From contig NZ_CP163423.1 in the NCBI RefSeq assembly GCF_041429785.1, positions 868,001-932,000 of the forward strand: a stretch of 64,000 nt of DNA, in the 5' to 3' direction. This document shows positions 47,248 through 55,732 of this stretch, in pieces. The position numbers and the translations under genes were made by a program. Each line of letters opens with the position of its first letter. The first letter of the stretch is position 1. The notes beneath the pieces are model-generated. The model did not search any database, was not told where the DNA came from, and saw nothing but the letters and a program-made list of their open reading frames with translations. The stretch comes from Fretibacter rubidus. GTDB lineage: Bacteria; Pseudomonadota; Alphaproteobacteria; Caulobacterales; Maricaulaceae.

Positions 47248-47262
47248 ATAACCCTTGGTTAT
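47248..47262. promoter_or_regulatory. LysR-type operator candidate upstream of the TonB receptor gene
   Basis: ATAACC-CTT-GGTTAT is a perfect inverted repeat with the T-N11-A core of LysR-type binding sites. It lies 78 bases before the receptor start and 28 bases after the LysR stop. The link to this LysR protein is inferred from position. Confidence 0.45.
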
Positions 47263-47339
47263 ATGTTGCAAAAGCAAAAGAACTTGTTGGTCGTCGACAA
47301 ATCAAGCAGTTTACATTTGCATAAATCAAGGGGACCTCA

Positions 47340-50282
47340 ATGTATTACCGTTCAATTACATCTAAACTTTTGCTCTCAACGGCCATCATCGGTTTGTCAT
47401 CAGCGTCGGCAGTCGCGCAAGATAACATCACCCCCGAAGATGAGATTATTGTTGTCGGGACACAAATCAAAGGCTCTGATATTGCGGGTATCTTGCCGGT
47501 TACGTCACTTAGCACTGAAGACATTGAACTGACTGGCGCGGTGAGCGGTAGCGAGCTTTTGGAATCTATCCCCCAGCTCGGCGAAGTCACATTTACAGAA
47601 GCTCGATTTACGGGCGTCAACGGTGCGCGCGGTGATGTGGGCTCTGTTAATTTGCGCGGTGTGGGCGATGGTAACACGTTGGTGCTGCTCAACGGTCGGC
47701 GGCTCGTTAACCACCCGGGCACACAAGCGGTGAACCAGACGCCTGTGGTGTCTGTCAACTCAAACGCTATCCCTGTTACAGGCATTAAGCGCCTTGAAGT
47801 GCTGCGCGACGGCGCTTCGGCGGTTTACGGCACGGACGCTGTGGCGGGTGTGATTAACACAATTTTGGATGACAGCTACGAAGGTGGGCAGTTTACCCTG
47901 CAATACGGGACGTCTGAAGGGACAGGTCTTGACGAGACGAGCGGCTCCTTCAAATGGGGCAAGGACGTGAATGACGGGAAAACCAATATTTCTATCTTTG
48001 GTAATGTGATGTTGCGCAACGGCATGCGGGCAACGGAATTGCGGAACTCTTCGACAGAGGATCTACGCCCTTTCTTTGAGGGTACGATCTACGAAGGCGA
48101 TACACAGTTGCGCAATCTATCCACCCAGACCCAATTTGGTGAATTTGAAACACTGGCGGGCGAAGCGCGTATTGACGGCGTCGGCGATGATGATTTCCAT
48201 ATTCAACCAACGTCATTTGACGGGTGTAGAGGCCCTGATCTGGGCGGCGATGTTTGTATTGATAACGGCGGCTCGATTGATACGGCTCTGCGTCTTGACC
48301 GGGCTGGCTACCGCGACATTGTTGGCGATACTGACCGCTATAATCTTATGGCTTTTGTTAATCACGAGATGGACAATGGGGCCGAATTTTTCGGCGAGGC
48401 GTCCTATTATCACGCTGATTATCAACGTGAACGCGAAGGGGCAGCGATCCTGTCTAGCACGCGTATCGTCATTCCAGACACGGCGTTTTACAATCCCTTT
48501 GGGCAGTCTATCCGCATTATGGATCTCCGTCCGCTTGATGCGGGCACGCGTGTGGCCAATGTCAAAAATGACAGCTTCCGTATCTTAGGCGGGTTCAGAG
48601 GGGCCGCTGGCGATTGGGATTGGGAAACGGCAGCGCTTCATTCCGAAGCCAGCACGAAGGACCGTACAAACCGCATCAGTAACACTTTGTTCCAGCAAGC
48701 CATAGCGCGCACAGACGCCTCGGCCTATAATCCTTTTGCTGGCGGTAATCAGGTCGATTTGAATGCGCCAAATTTTGCCAATGACCAAAACACAATCGAC
48801 AGCTTTGTCGTGGATGTTAAACGCGACGGCAAAACATCATTGACGCTTGCTGACGCCAAAGTATCCAATGGCTCTCTTTACGCGCTACCCGCGGGCAATG
48901 TCGGCTTTGCGGCCGGTGTCGAATGGCGTCATGAGAGCTATAATGATGACCGCGACGACCGTTTGGACGGCACGCAGCAATTTACAGATATCGTAACGGG
49001 CGAGACCTTTGCCTCTGATGTTTTGGGCTCTAGCGCTACACCGGACACAGATGGTGACCGTGATGTTTTCTCTGCCTTTGCAGAATTAGCCGTCCCCGTT
49101 GTCAGTCCAGAAATGAGCATCCCGCTGGTTCATTCCTTTGATATGCAGCTGGCGGCCCGCGCGGAAAGCTATTCCGATGTTGGGAGTGTCATTAAGCCGA
49201 AAATTGCAGCGTCTTGGTATCCCTTTGACCGCTTCCAAGTTCGCGGGGCCTATTCCGAAGGGTTCCGCGCCCCCAATTTAGAGCAGATCAATGCAACTGC
49301 TATTCGCCGCAGCAATACAGCGCGTGAAGACTGGATTTTATGTGAAGCGATTTCGCGCGCTAATAATACGCCTTTTGATACAGGTGACTGTGATAGCCAA
49401 GCCATTGAAGGTGTACGTAGTGGCGGTCCAGATCTTGAGCCCGAATCGAGCAAAAACTTCTCTCTTGGCGCAACGTTTGAGCCTGTAGATGATTTGATTT
49501 TCACACTGGATTTTTGGCGGATTGAGCAAGACGGACTTGTGGGTCTGTTCTCTGATCAAAACGAAATCACGCTAGATTATTTACTGCGTCTACAAGGCAG
49601 CTCTAATGATCGCGTCGTTCGCGAAGCCCCTGATGCAGAGGTTGCCGCCATATTCACAGCGGCCGGTCTTGCGCCTGCTGGTGATATTCTGCGCGTAGAG
49701 CAACCCTTTACTAATCTTGATTTGCGCGAAACTGAAGGGCTTGATTTTGGCGCGCAATATCGTTTCGAGATTGACAAAATTGGGCGGTTTAACGCGAAGG
49801 TTAATGTCGCCCAAATCCGCAAATTTTTCCAAACACCATCGGCTCGTGCGCTTGAAATTATCGATGCTGTCGAAGCTGGCAATATTAACGATGCCGTAGA
49901 GGTTGTCGCGCAAGAGGACTTTATTCGCCAAAATGGTAATCCCGAATGGCGCTATACCGCATCGCTAACATGGCGTGGTGGAAATTGGGGTGCGGGTGCG
50001 TTTTACCGCTATGTCGGCGATGTGGTTGATACGTCGGTCACGGGCGACGGCTATGATTTCCTAGAGGTCGACTCGTTTAATACGCTAAACCTCTATGCGG
50101 ATTATACCTTTGATGGTGACAATACGGGCAATCTTTTGTCGGATACACGCCTTCGCTTCGGCGTGCGTAATGTGGGTGATAATAAACCGCCACTCGCCGA
50201 TGAATTTGCGCGTGGTTACTTTGTTGGTATTCACTCTAATCGTGGCCGTTATTGGTACGGCAGTATCCGCAAAAACTTCTAG
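47340..50282 (+). CDS. TonB-dependent outer membrane receptor
   Basis: The 980-residue protein has a signal peptide (residues 1-26, ending SASAVAQ), a TonB-box-like DEIIVVGTQI, a plug domain (VNLRGVGDGNTLVLLNGRR and DGASAVYGTDAVAGVIN) and a 22-strand barrel ending in aromatic Phe (SIRKNF). It takes up a substrate too big for porins using the proton motive force. The substrate class cannot be read from the protein. The downstream genes suggest peptides or acylated amino acids rather than iron. AAGGGGACC precedes the ATG. No tonB or exbBD genes are nearby. Confidence 0.93.
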   Translation: MYYRSITSKLLLSTAIIGLSSASAVAQDNITPEDEIIVVGTQIKGSDIAGILPVTSLSTEDIELTGAVSGSELLESIPQLGEVTFTEARFTGVNGARGDVGSVNLRGVGDGNTLVLLNGRRLVNHPGTQAVNQTPVVSVNSNAIPVTGIKRLEVLRDGASAVYGTDAVAGVINTILDDSYEGGQFTLQYGTSEGTGLDETSGSFKWGKDVNDGKTNISIFGNVMLRNGMRATELRNSSTEDLRPFFEGTIYEGDTQLRNLSTQTQFGEFETLAGEARIDGVGDDDFHIQPTSFDGCRGPDLGGDVCIDNGGSIDTALRLDRAGYRDIVGDTDRYNLMAFVNHEMDNGAEFFGEASYYHADYQREREGAAILSSTRIVIPDTAFYNPFGQSIRIMDLRPLDAGTRVANVKNDSFRILGGFRGAAGDWDWETAALHSEASTKDRTNRISNTLFQQAIARTDASAYNPFAGGNQVDLNAPNFANDQNTIDSFVVDVKRDGKTSLTLADAKVSNGSLYALPAGNVGFAAGVEWRHESYNDDRDDRLDGTQQFTDIVTGETFASDVLGSSATPDTDGDRDVFSAFAELAVPVVSPEMSIPLVHSFDMQLAARAESYSDVGSVIKPKIAASWYPFDRFQVRGAYSEGFRAPNLEQINATAIRRSNTAREDWILCEAISRANNTPFDTGDCDSQAIEGVRSGGPDLEPESSKNFSLGATFEPVDDLIFTLDFWRIEQDGLVGLFSDQNEITLDYLLRLQGSSNDRVVREAPDAEVAAIFTAAGLAPAGDILRVEQPFTNLDLRETEGLDFGAQYRFEIDKIGRFNAKVNVAQIRKFFQTPSARALEIIDAVEAGNINDAVEVVAQEDFIRQNGNPEWRYTASLTWRGGNWGAGAFYRYVGDVVDTSVTGDGYDFLEVDSFNTLNLYADYTFDGDNTGNLLSDTRLRFGVRNVGDNKPPLADEFARGYFVGIHSNRGRYWYGSIRKNF

Positions 50283-50295
50283 TCTTTAACCGTTA

Positions 50296-50315
50296 CCCCG
50301 CAGTTTTCTGCGGGG
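50296..50315 (+). terminator. Hairpin between the TonB receptor and the flavoprotein gene
   Basis: CCCCGCAG-TTTT-CTGCGGGG is a perfect eight-base stem 13 bases after the receptor stop, without a U tract. It probably reduces readthrough so that the receptor is made in excess over the enzymes downstream. Confidence 0.45.
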
Positions 50316-50396
50316 GACAAACTCCAGCCTTATCAAGGCTAACTTTTGAACTCTCAAAAGATAACACCCCCTTGTCAAAATTTAAGTGAGATAGAC

Positions 50397-51629
50397 GTGA
50401 AAATATGTGTTCTTGGCGCTGGCGTAATAGGGGTTTCGACCGCCTATATGCTTGCGCGTCAAGGCCATGATGTCAGTGTCATTGACAAAGGTATGGATGT
50501 GGCATCGGGGGCGAGCCATGCCAATGGGGCGCAACTCTCCTATAGCTATGTTGATCCCTTTGCGAGCCCGTCGGCGCTGCGTAAGCTCCCCGCTTATTTG
50601 GCAGGTATTGATCCCGCGATTAAATTTGGAGTGTCGCTTAAAGCTGACTATCTGAAGTGGGGGGTAAGCTTTCTATCTGAGTGTACCTCAAAACGCTATT
50701 TAAAAAACCTTCAGGCGCGAACAGCCCTTGCCGCTCTGTCTTGTGAAACGATGAGCTTGATCGAGTCTGACTTGGCGACCGCTGCGATTGCGCGCACAGG
50801 GGTTGGAAAAATTGTCCTCGCGTCCACAGCGGCTGAATATGAGCAGATGAAAAAGACATCCGCAGGTCGGGCTGATCAAACCTGCCTAAATATTGATGAA
50901 TGTATTGCCGTTGAGCCGTCACTATCAAGCTGGAGCAAGGCTATCTATGGCGGTTTATTTGCAAAAGACGATTCCGCATTAGACCCAACTGTCTATTGCC
51001 AAACGCTTAAGACGGCCTTGGTTGATAATTTTGATGCGACGTTTCACTTTGGTCAGACCATTCAAGATATTCAGACCGCCTCCCACAATCAAATCATCAT
51101 AAAAACTGATCGCGCAGACCATAGCTGTGAGGCCGTTGTCATCTGTCTTGGAAATGATCCACGTAAGCTGCTTAAAAAATTAGATATGAGCCTTCCGATA
51201 TACCCCATGCAAGGCTACAGCCTGACATTAAACGCAATTGGGACATCACCAAAAACAAGCATTACTGATCTTCAAAACAAAATTGTTTTCGCAAATTTAG
51301 GAGACAAAATTCGGATAGCGGGTTTCCTAGATGCCAACCAAAACCCAAATGGTGCAAAAGCACGAGGGCAGCAGCTTTTAAAAATCGCGCGTGAGGTTTG
51401 GCCTAATGCCGCTGATTTTGACGGCCCTGTTCAACATTGGACGCATTTTCGGCCCATGATGCCATCTGGCGTACCTGTCATCGGCGCGACCAAAATTCCG
51501 GGTGTTTATGTGAATGTCGGTCACGGCTCTCTTGGCTATACATTTGCAGCGGGCAGTGCGATGAAAATAGCCAAAGACATTGGCCACGCCTTTAAGAATA
51601 GTCATACACAAATGAGGAGGGCTCAATAA
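50397..51629 (+). CDS. FAD-dependent D-amino-acid dehydrogenase-like oxidoreductase
   Basis: The 410-residue flavoprotein of the DAO/DadA superfamily starts KICVLGAGVIGVSTAYMLA, followed by the acidic VIDKG, and has a C-terminal GYTFAAGSAMKIAKDIG that contacts FAD. DadA-type enzymes oxidise D-amino acids to imino acids at the membrane. The GTG at 50397 gives the family N-terminus; a TTG at 50346 with AAGG upstream is an alternative. Its stop overlaps the next start as TAATG. A RidA protein downstream would process the imine product, which supports the call, but the exact substrate is open. Confidence 0.85.
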   Translation: MKICVLGAGVIGVSTAYMLARQGHDVSVIDKGMDVASGASHANGAQLSYSYVDPFASPSALRKLPAYLAGIDPAIKFGVSLKADYLKWGVSFLSECTSKRYLKNLQARTALAALSCETMSLIESDLATAAIARTGVGKIVLASTAAEYEQMKKTSAGRADQTCLNIDECIAVEPSLSSWSKAIYGGLFAKDDSALDPTVYCQTLKTALVDNFDATFHFGQTIQDIQTASHNQIIIKTDRADHSCEAVVICLGNDPRKLLKKLDMSLPIYPMQGYSLTLNAIGTSPKTSITDLQNKIVFANLGDKIRIAGFLDANQNPNGAKARGQQLLKIAREVWPNAADFDGPVQHWTHFRPMMPSGVPVIGATKIPGVYVNVGHGSLGYTFAAGSAMKIAKDIGHAFKNSHTQMRRAQ

Positions 51630-52882
51630 TGGGTTTCATCAATCAATCTTCTGTTTTTCTGTCGGTAATGTTCTTAACCGCCTGTGCCAGCACAGTTGTA
51701 ACAGCTCCTGCCGACACCCGCCTTCCAGCTTCAACGTCCGCAGCTTTATGCGAAAATGACGTCGCGGAAATACGGGCTGATCACCCAACGGCGCGCCTAA
51801 ATCAATGTGATGTTTTATCTGAGAATGCTTTCGCCTTTACCATTCGGCCCGAAGCCAAAACAGACCCACAGGGCGCGCCGATAAACAATAGCGCGTGGTA
51901 CGGATTTCGTGTCGACCCAAAAACGAATGACGATATTCGAATTAGTCTTAAATATGAAAACGGAAAACATCGTTACAAGCCAAAGAAAAGCTATGACGGT
52001 AAAAACTGGACAGTCATATCCGAGCGGCAGCTCACTAAGAGGGCAGACGATCATCTTGATTTGCGTCTGAAATCTGATGGCCGTCCTTTCTATGTTTCGG
52101 CCCAAGAAATCTTTACCGCCAAAGCCCATGATAATTGGACGGCGCAAATGGCCGAGCGACCGTTTGTCAGCGCGTCTGTGATTGGGACATCGCTTAAGGG
52201 CTATCCGCTTCAAATGCTGGACGCCCAAACAGAGCCGAACAAGGCAAAGCCGTATGTTGTTTTGGTCGGGCGGCAACACCCCCCTGAAATTACGGGTGCC
52301 TTGGCGCTTATGCCCTTTACTGAAACCGTCTTGGGCGAAACTGATTTAGCGAAACGCTTCAGAGAGCATTTTAATGTCCTGATTGTGCCAATGATAAACC
52401 CAGATGGAGTTAGCGCAGGTCATTGGCGTTTTAGCGAGGGCGGTATGGATTTAAACCGTGATTGGGGACCGTTTAGTCAGCCCGAAACGCGGGCCGTGAA
52501 AGACGCCTTTAGCCGGTTTAAAACGACTGCTGGGACAGGTGGCGCTGACCGCGTCGCTTTCTTCCTCGACTTTCATTCAACAGCGCGGAACCTCCTTTAT
52601 ACTCAAGCTGATGACGAACCGACGAGCCCGCCTTTTTTCGCAAGAGATTGGGTTGCCGCTGTTGATGCGCGCTTGGATGATGATGTTTACGCCTTCACGC
52701 GTGAAGCAAGGCACAATTCAGGTCGCCCGATTTCAAAAAATTACATGTATGATACTTACGGTATTTCTTCGATTACCTATGAGGTGGGCGACGAAACAAA
52801 CCGAGACGCCATAGATCTTTCTGCAATAGTATTTGCGCAGGAAATGATGTCCTTGCTTTTGACCCATGAGACAGGTGAGTGA
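51629..52882 (+). CDS. M14 family zinc carboxypeptidase lipoprotein
   Basis: The 417-residue protein has a lipoprotein signal with lipobox LTAC (Cys19). An N-terminal beta-rich domain runs to about residue 160. The M14 domain has zinc ligands His217 and Glu220 (GRQHPPE) and His316 (DFHSTA), the substrate-binding DLNRDW and the catalytic Glu385 (SSITYEVGDET). It probably trims C-terminal residues from peptides at the periplasmic face. It is coupled to the flavoprotein gene by a one-base overlap, has GAGGAGGG upstream, and overlaps the next start by four bases. Confidence 0.92.
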   Translation: MGFINQSSVFLSVMFLTACASTVVTAPADTRLPASTSAALCENDVAEIRADHPTARLNQCDVLSENAFAFTIRPEAKTDPQGAPINNSAWYGFRVDPKTNDDIRISLKYENGKHRYKPKKSYDGKNWTVISERQLTKRADDHLDLRLKSDGRPFYVSAQEIFTAKAHDNWTAQMAERPFVSASVIGTSLKGYPLQMLDAQTEPNKAKPYVVLVGRQHPPEITGALALMPFTETVLGETDLAKRFREHFNVLIVPMINPDGVSAGHWRFSEGGMDLNRDWGPFSQPETRAVKDAFSRFKTTAGTGGADRVAFFLDFHSTARNLLYTQADDEPTSPPFFARDWVAAVDARLDDDVYAFTREARHNSGRPISKNYMYDTYGISSITYEVGDETNRDAIDLSAIVFAQEMMSLLLTHETGE

Positions 52883-53367
52883 GGGCTAGCCGCACCATTG
52901 GCTTGACGTTGGCAGTGACCTTGCTTAGCGCGTGTCAGCCATCCATTGACGCTGATGTTTTAATTGAAAATTTTATGGTTCAAGATTGGGTTATGACCAG
53001 TTCTGACGGCACAACCGGCCACCCGCGAAAATATGCGAGCTTTCCTAAAAAATACCGCGACTATGTGATTGGTAAATCCCTCATGCCCGTTGAGACTTTT
53101 TTCTACCGCAGCAGTGCTATGGTGGCCGGTAAATTTGGATTATGCGGAAGGGGGTATCTAAAACCTGGATACGTCGCGGACATAGCGGTCATAGACCCTG
53201 ATGATTTTGCACCGCAAGCAGACTTCCAAAACCCTGCCGTGCTTTCGATTGGTGTTGAATATCTATTTGTAAATGGGCAGACCTCTATTGCGGAGGGCAA
53301 GCCTCGGTCTGCACTTGCGGGCCGCACACTTACGCGTTGCCCATCAGGAGAAAGCCATGCTCAATAG
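52879..53367 (+). pseudogene. Internally deleted N-acyl-D-amino-acid deacylase remnant
   Basis: The open frame gives 162 residues. Residues 1-33 are a lipoprotein signal (lipobox LSAC, Cys19) plus DADVLIEN, the usual N-terminal strand of an amidohydrolase. From about residue 36 the sequence jumps to the C-terminal third of N-acyl-D-amino-acid deacylases: SSDGTTGHPRKYASFP (Asp43 is the catalytic-type aspartate), the GYLKPGYVADIAVIDPDDF segment and SIGVEYLFVNG. The full family is about 480-580 residues, so 300 or more residues with most metal ligands are missing, yet the frame stays open. It starts at GTG, overlapping the M14 stop. Catalysis is very unlikely. Confidence 0.75.
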
Positions 53368-54607
53368 ACTTATTGCATTAGGATTGTTTCTGGGTCTTAC
53401 GGTTGGACTCGGCGCGGCGATGACGGGCAATCCCATTTTGCAAGCTATTGCGCGCGAGTCTGCGCCGCTAGGGAAGCTCTTTATTAACGCCATAAAAATG
53501 ATTGTCATCCCGCTTGTGGTTACCGTTATTTTTGCCAGCGTCGCGCGCCTTGGTGATCCGCGAACGCTCGGTAAAATTGGCGGTATGACACTCGCGTTTT
53601 ATTGGGTCACGCTTATTCCTGCGATTGTTATTGGCATGGCCGTTATGACATTCGGACTACGCTTTGCCCCGAGCATTGATATGCCAGCGGTAGAGGCCGC
53701 GCCCATCCCAAAACTGCAAAGCATCACAGATTTCATTGTCAGTTTGGTTCCTGCCAACCCTTTTGCCGCGGCGGCAGACGGGGCGATATTACCGCTGATT
53801 GTCTTTACTGCACTTTTCGCGGCCGCTGCGGGAACATTACCCAAAGCGCGGCGAGAGCGGATGATTACAGGCGCAGAGGATATCAGTGAGGCGCTGATTA
53901 AACTTGTATGGTGGATTCTTTATACAGCACCGATAGGCATTTTCGGGCTAATAGCCCCAGCGACAGCGGTCCTTGGATGGGGTCTTATTCAAAGCCTTGC
54001 TATATTTATTATTTGCGTCTTTATCGGCCTTATTATTTTAGTGGCGGTCGTCTTCGTCCCCTTGTTATTCTTTGTCGCAAAAATGCCACCTCTAAAATTC
54101 TTCAAAGGCATATTGGGCGCAACATCTGTCGCTTTTTCGACGACGAGCACGGCGGCGGCCATCCCCGTGTCCCTTGAAGAAAGCCAAAAAAACCTCGGTG
54201 TCTCAGAGACTGTGGCCGATCTCTTAATTCCGCTTGGCGCGTCAATGTATAGGCCGGGCAGCGCGTTGTTTCAGGGCGCGGCGATTGTGTTTCTGGCGCA
54301 TATATACAACGTGCCTGTCGCTTTGGGGGCGGCCGGAGCTGTCGTGCTTGCGACGTTCCTCGTCTCGCTTACCGTGGCGCCTGTTCCGTCATCCAGCGTG
54401 GTGACCATGGCGCCAGCGCTTGACGCAATTGGCGTGCCCGTTGCGGGTCTTGCTTTCATGCTTGGGATTGACCGTATCCCGGATATGATGCGCAGTTGCG
54501 TCAATGTATTCGGACAGATTTCCGCAGCCGTTATCATTGACGGACGTGTTGCTAAACCTCAGGCACCTTATTCCGAAAATGAGAAAGCATACGATGAACC
54601 CAATTGA
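53357..54607 (+). CDS. Dicarboxylate/amino acid:cation symporter family protein (DAACS)
   Basis: The 416-residue transporter has the GltP/DctA fold with about eight helices and two re-entrant loops. The serine-rich hairpin 1 is TSVAFSTTSTAAAIP. The tail has D372, D376, R379 and N383 in GIDRIPDMMRSCVNV, so the amino-group and side-chain-carboxyl-binding residues are kept. The NMDGT motif of helix 7 is replaced by YRPGS (298-302), and the last sodium-site Asp is Gln387. ATG 53357 has AGGAG upstream. The gene overlaps the deacylase remnant by 11 bases and ridA by 14. Confidence 0.88.
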   Translation: MLNRLIALGLFLGLTVGLGAAMTGNPILQAIARESAPLGKLFINAIKMIVIPLVVTVIFASVARLGDPRTLGKIGGMTLAFYWVTLIPAIVIGMAVMTFGLRFAPSIDMPAVEAAPIPKLQSITDFIVSLVPANPFAAAADGAILPLIVFTALFAAAAGTLPKARRERMITGAEDISEALIKLVWWILYTAPIGIFGLIAPATAVLGWGLIQSLAIFIICVFIGLIILVAVVFVPLLFFVAKMPPLKFFKGILGATSVAFSTTSTAAAIPVSLEESQKNLGVSETVADLLIPLGASMYRPGSALFQGAAIVFLAHIYNVPVALGAAGAVVLATFLVSLTVAPVPSSSVVTMAPALDAIGVPVAGLAFMLGIDRIPDMMRSCVNVFGQISAAVIIDGRVAKPQAPYSENEKAYDEPN

Positions 54608-55067
54608 CGAAAAATTGCAGGCTTTAAACATAAGCTTGCCAGAGGCGTCGGCCCCTGCCGCTAATTATGTGTCTTATACGCGGACTGGCAATCTGGTTTT
54701 CATCGCAGGGCAAACATCGGTCAGGGCTGACGGGACAATGCTAACGGGCCGTCTTGGTGAGGATTTGACCCTAGAAGAAGGCCAGCTTGCGGCAAGGCTC
54801 TGTGGTCTGCGGTTAATCGCGCAAATGAAAGCGGCGTGCGACGGCGATCTCTCGCGTGTTGTAAAGATTGTCAAACTTGGCGGATTTGTCTGTAGCTTAC
54901 CGCAGAGTAGTGGCGGAGATATCCCGCAAATTATCAACGGGTGCTCTAACCTTATGGTCGAGGTTTTTGGCGAAATCGGCAAACATGCCCGCTTCGCTGT
55001 CGGGAGCCCCTCACTCCCGCGAGACGCCGCCGTTGAAATTGATGCTATCGTCGAAATACGAGATTAA
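54594..55067 (+). CDS. ridA: RidA/YjgF family reactive imine deaminase
   Basis: The 157-residue protein matches the RidA family: VSYTRTGNLVFIAGQTSV, then KIVKLGGFVCS, then GKHARFAVGSPSLPRDAAVEIDAIVEI, with the conserved Arg that binds substrate carboxylate in the last segment. RidA proteins hydrolyse reactive 2-imino acids to keto acids. Placed in an operon with a DadA-like flavoenzyme, it probably finishes the oxidation of amino acids. It starts inside the end of the transporter gene. It is the last gene of the locus. Confidence 0.9.
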   Translation: MNPIDEKLQALNISLPEASAPAANYVSYTRTGNLVFIAGQTSVRADGTMLTGRLGEDLTLEEGQLAARLCGLRLIAQMKAACDGDLSRVVKIVKLGGFVCSLPQSSGGDIPQIINGCSNLMVEVFGEIGKHARFAVGSPSLPRDAAVEIDAIVEIRD

Positions 55068-55081
55068 GATTTACGCGGGAC

Positions 55082-55720
55082 TTATCCTGACGGCTCAAAC
55101 CCCGCCGCGAGAAGTATCGTCCGCCCAAGGCTACCCTCGGCATCAGGCCAGATTTGAATTGTCTGAAAACCAAGGCCTTTTAGTGTGTCATGATATTCTT
55201 CGTGACTAAGGCTGGCATGGTAAACTGTGTCGCCGTGAACTGTGCCAGTGACTTCGCCTTCGCCATGGCCGATTGTGCTCATGAAAGCCCCGCCAGCGTT
55301 TATCCATTGCGGTAGACGGGGCAGGGCGGCGCGTTGCTCTGATACCGACAGATGGAAAAATCCGTCCCAGCTTAGAATGGCGTCAAATGTCGCGCTCAAT
55401 TCGAGGTCGCGTATGTCTCTGACCTGCCACATCGCGGAAGGATAGTGGCGGCGGGCAAGGGCTATCATCTCTGGACTGTAATCCACGCCTATATAATGCG
55501 CGCCGTGTGATATAAAATATCCTGCAATCGGATTGCCACTCCCGCAGCCTAAATCAAGAACGCTCGGCTGTTTGGGGGTGTTTGATATAAGGCGGTCAAG
55601 CCAAGGTTTTTCATAGAGCGTTTGTAATCGGCCGTCATGCTATGGCTGTGCGCGGCGTTGGTAAACCGCTTGGGTTTGGGCGTAAGCTGTTTTGATATCT
55701 TTATTGATGGGGCGACCCTT
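55082..55720 (-). pseudogene. Class I SAM-dependent methyltransferase, broken gene
   Basis: Read on the minus strand, one frame gives KTAYAQTQAVYQRRAQP, then an in-frame TAG (55640-55642), then HDGRLQTLYEKPWLDRLI and motif I VLDLGCGSGNPIAGYFI, running on through VDYSPEMIALARRHYP to GFEPSG. The homology continues on both sides of the TAG, so the stop falls inside a normal methyltransferase. There is also no ATG, GTG or TTG in frame between the tldD stop and the TAG. The GTG at 55486 would give a 134-residue piece without the SAM-binding motif. It follows tldD on the same strand. Confidence 0.7.
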
Positions 55721-55732
55721 TGGGTGGATTAA

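Noticed and set aside
52879-53367. A short functional N-acyl-D-amino-acid deacylase
   Set aside because: The frame lacks the metal-binding N-terminal barrel strands and most of the catalytic domain, so it cannot be an active enzyme of this family.
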